This document shows positions 1 through 7,348 of a DNA stretch of 64,000 nt, piece after piece (position 1 is the first letter of the stretch; each line of letters starts with the position of its first letter). This stretch comes from JBMNFI01 sp050949225. GTDB lineage: Bacteria; Bacillota; Dehalobacteriia; UBA4068. Position numbers and translations under genes: made by a program. The notes beneath the pieces are model-generated. The model searched no databases. It was not told where the DNA came from and saw only the letters and a program-made list of their open reading frames with translations. The stretch spans positions 248,001 to 312,000 of the forward strand of contig JBMNFI010000001.1 of NCBI GenBank assembly GCA_050949225.1, written 5' to 3'.

Positions 1-606
1 ATCAAGACCCAAATCATGCAAAACCAAAGAACCTTGTGTTATGTTCGCCAGCTCAGATGCCATTATCTGTTCTTTTCCCCGCTCCACCAAAACAATAAAA
101 GAAACCGCCTGAGTAAAATTTTTTTGCTCAATGCTCCAACCTTTGCGAGCCAGATAAGCCGTAATTTTTTCCACATAAGGGTAATCAAAATTCAAACTGT
201 ATTTGTGCGCAGAGCGCTTTTTAATCATGGTTGCCTGTTCGATCGCCAGGGCAGCGGCCTTACCATAAGCCCTGGTCAAGCTACCTGTACCTAGAAGCAC
301 GCCACCAAAATAACGTACAACCACAATCATCGTCTGTATTAAGCCTGCTTTATCGAGAACCTCTAAAATTGGTTTACCGGCTGTGCCGGAGGGCTCGCCA
401 TCATCAAAAGAGCGGCGCAACTGTTCATCGACAATATAAGCGTAAACATGATGCCGAGCATCATGATATTGGGTTTTAATGGAGGAAATAAAATCCTGTG
501 CCTCTTTTTCATGAGAAATAGGAACGGCATAGGCAATAAAGCGTGATTTTTTTTCCGTAATCTGTGTTGAAACGGCAGCAGTAATCGTCAAAAATTCAGC
601 AGACAT
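1..606 (-). CDS. yigZ: YigZ/YvyE (IMPACT) family protein, 3' end outside window
   Basis: The minus-strand frame is open from an ATG at 606 to the left edge, giving 202 codons without a stop. The translation carries the IMPACT family signature DDGEPSGTAGKP near residue 66 and VVVRYFGGVLLGTGSLTRAY near residue 91, which form the conserved N-terminal UPF0029 domain. Family members are about 210 residues, so only the last few codons are missing. The bacterial proteins are of uncertain function; the eukaryotic homologue IMPACT regulates translation-stress signalling, and YigZ has been proposed to act in nucleotide or ribosome-linked processes. A GAGGAG site lies just upstream of the ATG. The gene may be read from the strong promoter at 1266-1294, more than 600 bp upstream. 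Confidence 0.93.
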   Translation of the reverse strand, partial: MSAEFLTITAAVSTQITEKKSRFIAYAVPISHEKEAQDFISSIKTQYHDARHHVYAYIVDEQLRRSFDDGEPSGTAGKPILEVLDKAGLIQTMIVVVRYFGGVLLGTGSLTRAYGKAAALAIEQATMIKKRSAHKYSLNFDYPYVEKITAYLARKGWSIEQKNFTQAVSFIVLVERGKEQIMASELANITQGSLVLHDLGLD

Positions 607-636
607 AAAAAAACTCCTCTTTCAAGCTTATTATTT

Positions 637-807
637 TTATTCCACAACTAGAAAGGTTTTTCCTGCCCGATAAATGCGAATAAGCAGGTCATCTACTCTA
701 ATTACGAGCTTTGACCTGCTTATTCTTCGAGGTGTACTTGCAAAATAGTACTCCTCCTTTCTTATTTTGCCCCATTTTTTTACTAAATTGGCTTTTTTTA
801 AATCCAT
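637..807 (-). CDS. possible small hypothetical protein (56 aa)
   Basis: An ATG at 807 opens 56 codons ending in TAA at 637, just 30 bp before yigZ on the same strand. The product is basic in its first half (RKEEYY, TPRRISRSK) and ends with an alternating hydrophobic/charged stretch (KLVIRVDDLLIRIYRAGK), which looks protein-like. The frame stays open further upstream to about 910, so a non-ATG start is possible. The Shine-Dalgarno (GGAG only 2 nt from the ATG) is poor, a 63-codon frame at 698-889 overlaps it in another phase, and part of it lies in an inverted repeat. I do not recognise a family. It may be a real small gene or the remnant of a decayed one. Confidence 0.3.
   Translation of the reverse strand: MDLKKANLVKKWGKIRKEEYYFASTPRRISRSKLVIRVDDLLIRIYRAGKTFLVVE
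678..725. repeat. 13-bp perfect inverted repeat with 22-nt loop
   Basis: GAATAAGCAGGTC at 678-690 is exactly reverse-complemented at 713-725. No T-run follows on either strand, so it is not a standard intrinsic terminator. It lies within the possible small gene 637-807 and inside the long leader of yigZ. Confidence 0.75.
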
Positions 808-1258
808 CGCTCCAATTAAAGAAATCTTCTTTTTGAAACCTGTTTTTGAAACCTGTTTTGAAACCTTCTTCTTTTGGAAAATGCACCATCGTGTGAATTG
901 TTTTTACGTCCGCTTAAATATCAAAGGTTTTTAGAGACTATCTGACAGTAATGACAGATCTGGGATTTTGCCTCTTCGGATAGAATATTCATCCGAGATT
1001 TCTGGTTGAAGAATCTCTTCTTAGGGAAGTCTCTTTCCTGACTTCTACCCGTCAAAATCAACTTTCAGACCATCATAGCTTACATCCTTTTGCCATCTCT
1101 GTAATCGAACCTTTCACCAAAACTCATTATCTTCATCTTCGTAAGACTTTCATAAGACTTTCATAAGACTTTCAGAATTCTAGTGACCAACAACTCAACA
1201 CTTGTTATCGCCAATTGATGGGGCTGGCTTCATACTCGATTAAAAACCTTTCTGAAGT
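808..1258 (-). other. 450 bp leader/intergenic stretch without a convincing gene
   Basis: This segment lies downstream of a perfect minus-strand promoter and upstream of yigZ. It holds no convincing long reading frame. It contains imperfect repeats of GTTTCAAAA near 831-865, small hairpins (TCGGAT/ATCCGA near 977-997 and GAAGTC/GACTTC near 1027-1047) and an 11-bp triple tandem repeat at 1142-1174. It could be a long structured leader, a non-coding RNA or decayed coding DNA; no known RNA family is recognisable by eye. Confidence 0.4.
1142..1174. repeat. 11-bp tandem repeat, three perfect copies
   Basis: TAAGACTTTCA occurs three times head to tail without mismatch, at 1142-1152, 1153-1163 and 1164-1174. 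This is one of many short tandem duplications near gene boundaries in the window. Confidence 0.95.
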
Positions 1259-1265
1259 TAATTTT

Positions 1266-1294
1266 ATTATAAACTATTTTTAATATTCTGTCAA
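1266..1294 (-). promoter_or_regulatory. perfect sigma-A-type promoter
   Basis: On the minus strand TTGACA (1289-1294) is followed after exactly 17 nt by TATAAT (1266-1271). Transcription would start near 1259 and run through 650 nt of poorly coding DNA into yigZ. A perfect match in both boxes is rare and implies strong expression. Confidence 0.8.
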
Positions 1295-1438
1295 CATGTT
1301 TTTTGAATATTATAAAACTTTTTTTTCATACAGGAATTAGCTGCCGCAATAGAGAATTATTATATATAAGAGAAGCTGATTTACGACAGTAAAAAAGTTC
1401 TCTTGCTTTTAATATCTTACTTCGAGGAGGGTTTTATA

Positions 1439-1693
1439 ATGGCAAAAGTTATTTTAGGTATTCAAGTTGATCAAAGAAAGCAAGTAGTGCAGGATGTGCA
1501 AACTCTTTTGACTGAATATGGCTGCTCAATCAAAACACGTTTGGGTATCCATCCCGCTGCCAGTGATGTTTGCAGTCAAAACGGCCTTATTTTGGTAGAA
1601 TTATTAGAGGATACTGAAGCGGAAGCAGCTAAATTAGAAAAAGATCTGGCTGCCCTTCCTACCGTAGTTGTGAAAAAAATGATTTTTGAATAA
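1439..1693 (+). CDS. small ACT-like / TM1266-type domain protein
   Basis: The start at 1439 is set by a strong GAGGAGG site 8 nt upstream; an upstream in-frame extension to 1403 has no such signal. The 84-residue product (MAKVILGIQV...) looks like a single ferredoxin-fold ACT-like domain: a beta strand, a helix with QVVQDVQTLLTEYG, then RLGIHPA, a hydrophobic strand LILVELL and a C-terminal LAALPTVVVKKM. This pattern resembles the TM1266 family of putative iron-only hydrogenase system regulators and other small ACT/NikR-C-like proteins, which usually bind small ligands as oligomers. No DNA-binding domain is present. It is monocistronic, with an intrinsic terminator directly behind. The fold is a moderately confident inference; the ligand is unknown. 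Confidence 0.7.
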   Translation: MAKVILGIQVDQRKQVVQDVQTLLTEYGCSIKTRLGIHPAASDVCSQNGLILVELLEDTEAEAAKLEKDLAALPTVVVKKMIFE

Positions 1694-1702
1694 ATCTTCT
1701 TA

Positions 1703-1737
1703 AAAAAGCTCCTTATTTAAAAATAAGGAGCTTTTTT
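1703..1737 (+). terminator. intrinsic terminator
   Basis: AGCTCCTTATTT pairs with AAATAAGGAGCT across a short A-rich loop, followed by a T-run. It closes the small ACT-like gene. Confidence 0.92.
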
Positions 1738-1964
1738 TAATGCTTTGATTTTCATTTAAAGTTTGTAAATTGAGCTCATAAAGAATTGACAAACTGTGCG
1801 CCAGAGTAAAAAGCGCTCCCTCTTAAAGACAGCTTATAAATAAAGAAAATGCTTATCTCGGCTAAGCGTCAAAATAATTTTCCAAATTTATTTTAAAAGC
1901 TCATAAAATACTCGTTTCTTGGCATAATAACATTGTCTTAAAAACACAAGAAAGGAGTATTTTT

Positions 1965-2585
1965 ATGCCCAAACAAACTAAAAAATCACATTTTTTCATT
2001 GTGATGCTGGTAATTTGCATATCTGCATTAATGTTTACTGCCTGCAGCAGTAATCCAACCAAAGATAATATGCAAGATAATGCACAGGAAATGCGAAATG
2101 ACATGAAGGAGGCAGGCAAAGATATGTCCAGCGGTGAAGGATTGGACAGGCGTGACATGAATTACGTCCTCTACTTTGCCAATGCTGATCGTACTGCGCT
2201 GGAAAAAGAAGAACGTCAAAGAACCGTCAATGATTTTACTGACAAAGATACCATCGATGTTAAAGCCCGTTTCATAGTTGATCAATTAATTGCCGGACCT
2301 AAAGATAAAAATCTTGGACGCGTTTTACCCGCTGACACCAGAATAAACGCTTGTACTTTGGATAAAGACGGAGTTTTGCATCTTGATTTATCGGAAGGAC
2401 TGATTACCGGATTTAAGGCTCTCAATTTAGATGAGAAATTTACAGTCAATGCCCTGGCCGCATCGCTCATGCAGTATCCGGAAATTAAAAAAGTTAAAAT
2501 CACAGTAGATAAAAAATCTTTAAAATTAAATACCAAGGACTATAAAGATGCCGTCGTTGTCGATGAAAGTGTACTATCTAAATAA
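1965..2585 (+). CDS. GerMN-domain lipoprotein
   Basis: The 206-residue product begins with a lipoprotein signal peptide: KQTKK, a hydrophobic core and the lipobox FTAC, with the lipidated Cys at about residue 27. A polar linker rich in Asp, Asn and Met follows to about residue 62. The rest matches the GerMN (sporulation and spore germination) domain: NYVLYFANADRTAL, a central IVDQLIAGPKDKNLGRVLP and the LHLDLSEGLI strand. GerM-type domains occur in envelope proteins of spore formers and some non-sporulating Bacillota and are thought to bind peptidoglycan-associated partners. An AGGAG site precedes the ATG. The gene is convergent with purF and shares its terminator. Confidence 0.85.
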   Translation: MPKQTKKSHFFIVMLVICISALMFTACSSNPTKDNMQDNAQEMRNDMKEAGKDMSSGEGLDRRDMNYVLYFANADRTALEKEERQRTVNDFTDKDTIDVKARFIVDQLIAGPKDKNLGRVLPADTRINACTLDKDGVLHLDLSEGLITGFKALNLDEKFTVNALAASLMQYPEIKKVKITVDKKSLKLNTKDYKDAVVVDESVLSK

Positions 2586-2613
2586 AAAAAAGATGCCGCA
2601 AGGCATCTTTTTT
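2584..2613. terminator. bidirectional terminator between lipoprotein gene and purF
   Basis: AAAAAAGATGCC-GCAA-GGCATCTTTTTT forms a stem with A/T tracts on both sides, so it can end transcription from both convergent genes. Confidence 0.93.
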
Positions 2614-2615
2614 AC

Positions 2616-4025
2616 TTAATCTTCTAAATCACTTTTAGGAACACGATAATTACCGGTAAAACAAGCATCACATAAGCCTAATCTCACGCCAATCGGAGTC
2701 TCCAATAAATCCTCCACACTTAAATAACCCAAACTGTCCACCCCAACCATGGCAGCAATCTCATCTGTTGTCAGTTTTGAGGCCACCAGCTGGGCTTTTT
2801 TGGCGGTATTAATGCCATAATAACAAGGGTATTTAACCGGAGGAGAACAAATACGAATATGAACTTCCTTAGCACCCGCCTCTTTGAGCATTTTAACAAT
2901 AATGCCGGTTGTCGTGCCGCGGACAATCGAATCATCAACCATGATAATTCTTTTGCCGGCAATTTCATCCGTCATCACCGAAAGCTTCATCCGAACAGCG
3001 GCATCACGCAAATCCTGAGTAGGCTGGATAAAGGTGCGACCGACATAACGGTTACGAATTAGCCCGTGACCATAGGGTATACCGGATTGTCTGGCATATC
3101 CTAAAGCGGCGGAATTTGCAGAATCAGGTACAGAAATCACTAAATCAGCAGCCACAGGCAGCTTATCTGCCAAGCGTTTGCCGGCCTCCAAGCGAGACTG
3201 ATGCACGCTTGCACCATCAATACAGCTATCCGGACGTGCAAAATAAACGTATTCAAACACACATAAAGCACTATTTTCTTTATTGGGAGGGCAGCAATTT
3301 GTAGGATACGAGTGCAAACCCTTATCATCAATAACGATAATTTCCCCGGGATCAATATCCCTAATCATTTGACCGTTTAAAACTGCAAAAGAGCAGCTTT
3401 CAGAAGAAATCATATAAGATTTTTTGAGTTTTCCCACACATAATGGCCTGATCCCCAAAGGATCTCTAAAGGCAACCAATTTATCCTTCATGACCATTAC
3501 CACTGCATAAGCTCCTTGAATCTTTTTCATAGTTTTGGCGACAGCTTCCTGAATGCTGGTACTTTCTACTAAATATTTACAAATATATTTTAAAATTAAT
3601 TCCGTATTATTGCCGGTAATAAAAACAGAGCCATCGGCTGCCATCTGCTGACGCAGCTCTTTTGAATTAGTTAAATTTCCATTATGCGCCACTGCCATGC
3701 TGCCATCTTTGTATTCAACTGAAATCGGTTGACAATTTTCAAGAATGTTAGAATCAGTCTTAGAGTAACGTACATGCCCTATACCCAAATTTCCCTTTAA
3801 TGATGCTAAAATATCGTTGTCAAAAACGTCACAAACAAAACCCGCATCCTTATAGGTGTCGATAGCCTGTCCGTTAGAAACAGAAATGCCGCAGCTTTCT
3901 TGCCCTCGATGCTGCAGAGCATAGAGCGATAAATAGATCAATCTGGAGACATCCAAAGAGTCATTATTATCATAAATAGCAAAAACTCCGCATTCATCCT
4001 TAAATTTATCGTTTAAAAGATTCAT
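2616..4025 (-). CDS. purF: amidophosphoribosyltransferase
   Basis: This enzyme makes 5-phosphoribosylamine from PRPP and glutamine, the first committed step of purine synthesis. The 469-residue product begins with an 11-residue propeptide followed by CGVFAIYD, so Cys12 should become the N-terminal nucleophile of the glutaminase domain after cleavage. The PRPP-binding loop is IIMVDDSIVRGTT near residue 355. Four cysteines (SALCVFEY, KYPCYYG, and the pair in LCDACF) fit the 4Fe-4S cluster of the Bacillus-type enzyme, which makes these proteins oxygen sensitive. It lies 83 bp downstream of scpB on the same strand and apart from other pur genes; no purine riboswitch fits in the gap. Confidence 0.97.
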   Translation of the reverse strand: MNLLNDKFKDECGVFAIYDNNDSLDVSRLIYLSLYALQHRGQESCGISVSNGQAIDTYKDAGFVCDVFDNDILASLKGNLGIGHVRYSKTDSNILENCQPISVEYKDGSMAVAHNGNLTNSKELRQQMAADGSVFITGNNTELILKYICKYLVESTSIQEAVAKTMKKIQGAYAVVMVMKDKLVAFRDPLGIRPLCVGKLKKSYMISSESCSFAVLNGQMIRDIDPGEIIVIDDKGLHSYPTNCCPPNKENSALCVFEYVYFARPDSCIDGASVHQSRLEAGKRLADKLPVAADLVISVPDSANSAALGYARQSGIPYGHGLIRNRYVGRTFIQPTQDLRDAAVRMKLSVMTDEIAGKRIIMVDDSIVRGTTTGIIVKMLKEAGAKEVHIRICSPPVKYPCYYGINTAKKAQLVASKLTTDEIAAMVGVDSLGYLSVEDLLETPIGVRLGLCDACFTGNYRVPKSDLED

Positions 4026-4042
4026 AGACTCGTCCTTTCAAA

Positions 4043-4070
4043 ATTAAGTTGTCTCTATTAAGTTGTCTCT
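4043..4070. repeat. 14-bp tandem duplication upstream of purF
   Basis: ATTAAGTTGTCTCT is present twice in direct succession (4043-4056 and 4057-4070), just upstream of the purF start. Confidence 0.95.
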
Positions 4071-4108
4071 GGGGCTACTAAAATTATATAATTCGGCAAA
4101 TTCACAGA

Positions 4109-4651
4109 CTATCCCTCCTTAGTCGGCAAAAAATCCTTCAAAGAAGGAAGCTCTGATAAATTATTGAGTCCTAAAAAGCTTAAAAATTGCTCCGTTGTGC
4201 CATATAACATAGGTCGGCCAAGCACCTCTTTACGGCCCAGCTCTTTGATTAAATGGCGTTCATGTAATTTGTTGACAATACCATCTGAATTTACTTGACG
4301 AATTTTTTCAATTTCTTGTCTGGTAATCGGTTGGCGATAGGCAATAATTGCCAGTGTTTCTAAAGCAGCCTGGGAAAGCTGCTGCACTTTCGGCAGACAA
4401 TATTCAGCTACATATTCGTGATAGGCAGCAGCGGAAAAAAACTGCCAGCCGCCGGCAACATTTCTCAGACGGATGCCGCGATGCTCGTAGTCTGCCTGCA
4501 GCTGGTAAATAATTTTTATAATTTCCGCCTCTTGATATTGTCCATCACATATTTTTACCAATTGTTCCGCATTTATAGGTTCTGTTGCTACAAATAGTAC
4601 AGCTTCCACAATATTTTTCAGTTGTCCTAAATTAGGCTCATTCTCCCTCAT
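4109..4651 (-). CDS. scpB: segregation and condensation protein B
   Basis: ScpB is the winged-helix kleisin-associated subunit of the SMC-ScpA-ScpB complex that compacts and separates chromosomes. The 180-residue product starts at ATG 4651 (MRENEPNLGQLKN), where alignment with the family begins; an upstream in-frame extension to 4735 lies inside scpA and looks non-coding. The tandem winged-helix core contains ALETLAIIAYRQPITRQEIE, the most conserved stretch of the family, followed by GRKEVLGRPMLYGTT. The start overlaps the end of scpA by 14 bp, which suggests translational coupling, and AAAGGGGAT upstream serves as ribosome site. The operon reads M50 protease-trpS-scpA-scpB. Confidence 0.95.
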   Translation of the reverse strand: MRENEPNLGQLKNIVEAVLFVATEPINAEQLVKICDGQYQEAEIIKIIYQLQADYEHRGIRLRNVAGGWQFFSAAAYHEYVAEYCLPKVQQLSQAALETLAIIAYRQPITRQEIEKIRQVNSDGIVNKLHERHLIKELGRKEVLGRPMLYGTTEQFLSFLGLNNLSELPSLKDFLPTKEG

Positions 4652-5441
4652 GGCTCTTAAAATCCCCTTTGTCCGCCGCCGAGCGGCAGATATAAATATC
4701 ATCATAAACTTTTTTTTGACTAACCCGCAAAACACCCTTTTTTAATAATTCCAAAAGGGCTAAAAAAGTAACGATCATCTCATTTTTGCTCTGACATTGA
4801 GCAAAAACATCACTAAAGAAAAAACCTTGCTGCTGTTCTTTGGCCATTCTTGTTAAAAGCTTAAGCCGACTTTCCAAGGTGATATGCTGCGGGACGATTT
4901 CTAAAATCGGTTCTTCCTCTTCTAAACGCTCGATAGCCTTTTGATAAGCCTCCCGAAGATCATTGATATCTTTACCTTCTAGAGGGTTTTTTTGGGAAAA
5001 CAGCTGTATAAATAGTTCTTCTGCCGGTGGGCGCATCCGAAAAAGCTGTTCTTGATCCCGCAAGATAAGTAATTCGGCACTTACTTCTTTAACGGCTTTA
5101 TAGTATAAAATATTATCAATCAACATTTGTTTGGTATCGGCAATTTCCAGCAATTCCTCTTCATCCTGCAGCACAGCAGGTAAGAGCATTTTTGCCTTTA
5201 GAGCCAACAAATTGCTGGCCATCACTAAAAAATTGCTGGTTACTTCTATGTTCAGCCCACGCATTAAAGTCAAATGATCGACAAACTGCTTGGTGATTTC
5301 GGCGATGGGAATATCAAAAATATCCATTTGTTCTTTATCAATCAGATAGAGCAATAACTCAAACGGACCCTCGAAAACCTCCAGCTTAACCTCATAATCT
5401 ACTTTTTTTGCCAGCTTAGGGGCAGTTGCAAGATTATTCAT
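4638..5441 (-). CDS. scpA: segregation and condensation protein A (kleisin)
   Basis: ScpA is the kleisin that bridges the SMC heads. The 267-residue product has the family N-terminal motif FEGPFELLLYLIDKEQMDIF (residues about 24-43), then PIAEITKQFVDHL, and a C-terminal winged-helix segment (FLALLELLKKGVLRVSQ) that contacts SMC. Length is typical. The start overlaps the trpS stop by 4 bp (ATGA type), so it should be translationally coupled; its end overlaps scpB. The association of trpS with scpA-scpB is widespread in Clostridia. Confidence 0.95.
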   Translation of the reverse strand: MNNLATAPKLAKKVDYEVKLEVFEGPFELLLYLIDKEQMDIFDIPIAEITKQFVDHLTLMRGLNIEVTSNFLVMASNLLALKAKMLLPAVLQDEEELLEIADTKQMLIDNILYYKAVKEVSAELLILRDQEQLFRMRPPAEELFIQLFSQKNPLEGKDINDLREAYQKAIERLEEEEPILEIVPQHITLESRLKLLTRMAKEQQQGFFFSDVFAQCQSKNEMIVTFLALLELLKKGVLRVSQKKVYDDIYICRSAADKGDFKSHEGE

Positions 5442-6433
5442 ATTTTCAGAGCTTCCCTGACTAATTGCATAGTAGCCTCCGCCTCCAATTGGGCGGCGGC
5501 CGCACCGGCGGCCAAAACATCGTCCACAAGTTGCTGATCCTTAATTAAAACAGCCCTTCTGGCCAAGATAGGTGCCAAAAATTCATTCATTTTAGCGGTT
5601 AAACGCTTTTTACACTCACCGCAACCAATCTGACCGGCCCTGCAAGCCTCACCAATTTCCGCCTGTTCTGCCTCATTATAAAAGCCCTGATAACTGTAAA
5701 CCGTACAAATATCAGGATGCCCCGGATCATCTTTTCTAATGCGAGCAGGATCAGTAACCATCTGATGTACCTGGGATTTTACCTCCTTTGGGGATGCCGA
5801 AAGAGCGATATCGTTGCCATAACTTTTACTCATTTTACGTTTATCAATACCCGGGAGCATTTTTATTTTTGCCAGAAGAGGTTGAGGCTCAACTAAAACC
5901 TCACAATCATACATATTATTAAAGCGTCTGACCAGCTCTCGAGAAAATTCCAGATGCGGAAGCTGATCTTGTCCCACCGGCACAAAACCGGCACGATACA
6001 ATAAGATATCAGAGGCCATCAATAAAGGATAGCCCAAAAAACCGTACATCGCGATATCTTTGCCGGCGGAGCCAAACTGCTGGATTTGATCCTTATAGGT
6101 TGGCACCCGCTCCAGCCAGGATAAAGGTGTGATCATCGAAAGTAATAAATGCAGTTCGGCATGCTGCTTAACATCGGATTGACGAAAAATTATGCATTTT
6201 TGCGGATCAAGACCCGCCGATAACCAGTCGATGGTCATCTCCCTGCTATTGGCTCTGATGCTTTCTGTATCATCAAATGAAGTTGTTAAAGCATGCCAAT
6301 CAGCAATAAAATAAGAGCAATTATACTCCTCTTGCAGCTTAGCCCAGTTTTCTAAAACGCTTAAATGCCCCAGGTGCAACTTACCGGTAGGCCTCATCCC
6401 ACTTAAAACCTTTTTATTGACTTGCATTGACAT
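5438..6433 (-). CDS. trpS: tryptophanyl-tRNA synthetase
   Basis: This class I synthetase charges tRNA-Trp. The 331-residue product shows the class I HIGH-type motif in GMRPTGKLHLGHL near residue 13 and the KMSKS loop in KRKMSKSYGN near residue 200. Between them lie the expected FIADWHALTT and the SWLERVPTYKDQ substrate-pocket region. Length and order match bacterial TrpS. The gene follows the M50 protease gene by 36 bp and overlaps scpA. The upstream gap is too short for a T-box leader, so tryptophan control at this gene is not apparent. Confidence 0.97.
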   Translation of the reverse strand: MSMQVNKKVLSGMRPTGKLHLGHLSVLENWAKLQEEYNCSYFIADWHALTTSFDDTESIRANSREMTIDWLSAGLDPQKCIIFRQSDVKQHAELHLLLSMITPLSWLERVPTYKDQIQQFGSAGKDIAMYGFLGYPLLMASDILLYRAGFVPVGQDQLPHLEFSRELVRRFNNMYDCEVLVEPQPLLAKIKMLPGIDKRKMSKSYGNDIALSASPKEVKSQVHQMVTDPARIRKDDPGHPDICTVYSYQGFYNEAEQAEIGEACRAGQIGCGECKKRLTAKMNEFLAPILARRAVLIKDQQLVDDVLAAGAAAAQLEAEATMQLVREALKI

Positions 6434-6469
6434 CTGTCATCCTCCTAATTATCAACTATAATTATACAG

Positions 6470-7108
6470 CTAAACCAAACCAAACAGGGTCAGACAAAAA
6501 GTCACTATCCCCTGAAACAATGGTGAAATAATTTTCCACAACAAGCCGGACAAAGCCAAAAAGATCAAGATAATAAAACCGTAGCGACCGATCTCATTAA
6601 GCTTGTTGCCGTATTTTGGCGGTAAAAGTTCGCCCAAAACTTTGGAGCCATCCAAAGGCGGAATGGGCAAAATATTAAAAGCGATCAAAATAGCATTAAT
6701 ATATAAAAGCTGTGTCAAAAACAGGATAACCCCTTCATAATAAGGCAAAAAACCCTTATTTATCAACATCAAAAATAGTGCCGCTACCAGGCAGAGAATG
6801 AAATTCATGCTCACTCCTGCCACCGATACGGCAATCATTTTGGCGCGATAATTACCCTGAAAATAACTGGGGTTGATCGGCACCGGTTTGGCCCAGCCAA
6901 AATGAATAAATATTAAAGCAAGCGTACCAAAAATATCCAGATGTTTAAGCGGATTTAAAGTCAAGCGCCCCGCCGCCTTGGCCGTTGGATCGCCAAATCG
7001 ATAAGCTACAAAAGCATGCGCCGCCTCATGAAATGATAAAGCGATAATAACCGCAGGGATCACAAACAACAAATACTCCAGATTTAAATTCTGAAAAAAA
7101 GTAGACAT
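6470..7108 (-). CDS. M50 site-2 protease family membrane protein
   Basis: The 212-residue product is an intramembrane zinc metalloprotease of the S2P/M50B type, the compact single-domain form often called YwhC-like. The zinc site is HEAAH near residue 27, and the third ligand lies in NILPIPPLDGSKVL near residue 145. Five or six hydrophobic segments span the chain, and there is no PDZ domain. The natural substrate of this short family is not established. It is the first gene of the trpS-scpAB operon and has a good promoter at 7140-7168. Confidence 0.92.
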   Translation of the reverse strand: MSTFFQNLNLEYLLFVIPAVIIALSFHEAAHAFVAYRFGDPTAKAAGRLTLNPLKHLDIFGTLALIFIHFGWAKPVPINPSYFQGNYRAKMIAVSVAGVSMNFILCLVAALFLMLINKGFLPYYEGVILFLTQLLYINAILIAFNILPIPPLDGSKVLGELLPPKYGNKLNEIGRYGFIILIFLALSGLLWKIISPLFQGIVTFCLTLFGLV

Positions 7109-7139
7109 CTAATTCCAACTTTCCTAAACATAATAAATA

Positions 7140-7168
7140 ATTATACCAAATATCCCTTATATAAGCAA
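7140..7168 (-). promoter_or_regulatory. promoter of the M50 protease-trpS-scpAB operon
   Basis: TTGCTT (7163-7168), 17 nt, TATAAT (7140-7145) with an extended -10 TG one base upstream of the box. It sits about 30 bp before the first gene. Confidence 0.7.
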
Positions 7169-7279
7169 CAATCTGCAAAGGCCTCTCTGAGAGATCTTTG
7201 TGGTCAAAGCAGTAGTAGCAATAATTTATTTACATCTTTTTCGACGATAAAATTTTCAACAATAAATTCAGCAATAAAT

Positions 7280-7319
7280 AAAGAAGCTATAGTAATGCTC
7301 TCATGCTATAGCTTCTTTA
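7280..7319 (-). terminator. terminator of nrdJ
   Basis: AAAGAAGCTATAG pairs with CTATAGCTTCTTT around a 13-nt loop, located 30 bp after the nrdJ stop. Confidence 0.88.
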
Positions 7320-7348
7320 GTTTAAATTATGATACTCACATCAATCTA

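Noticed and set aside
698..889. A 63-codon frame beginning MVHFPKEEG
   Set aside because: No ribosome site, an odd composition driven by a local GTTTCAAAA repeat, and overlap with a more protein-like frame at 637-807.
4026..4108. Purine riboswitch before purF
   Set aside because: The 83-bp gap contains a tandem duplication but no conserved riboswitch core.
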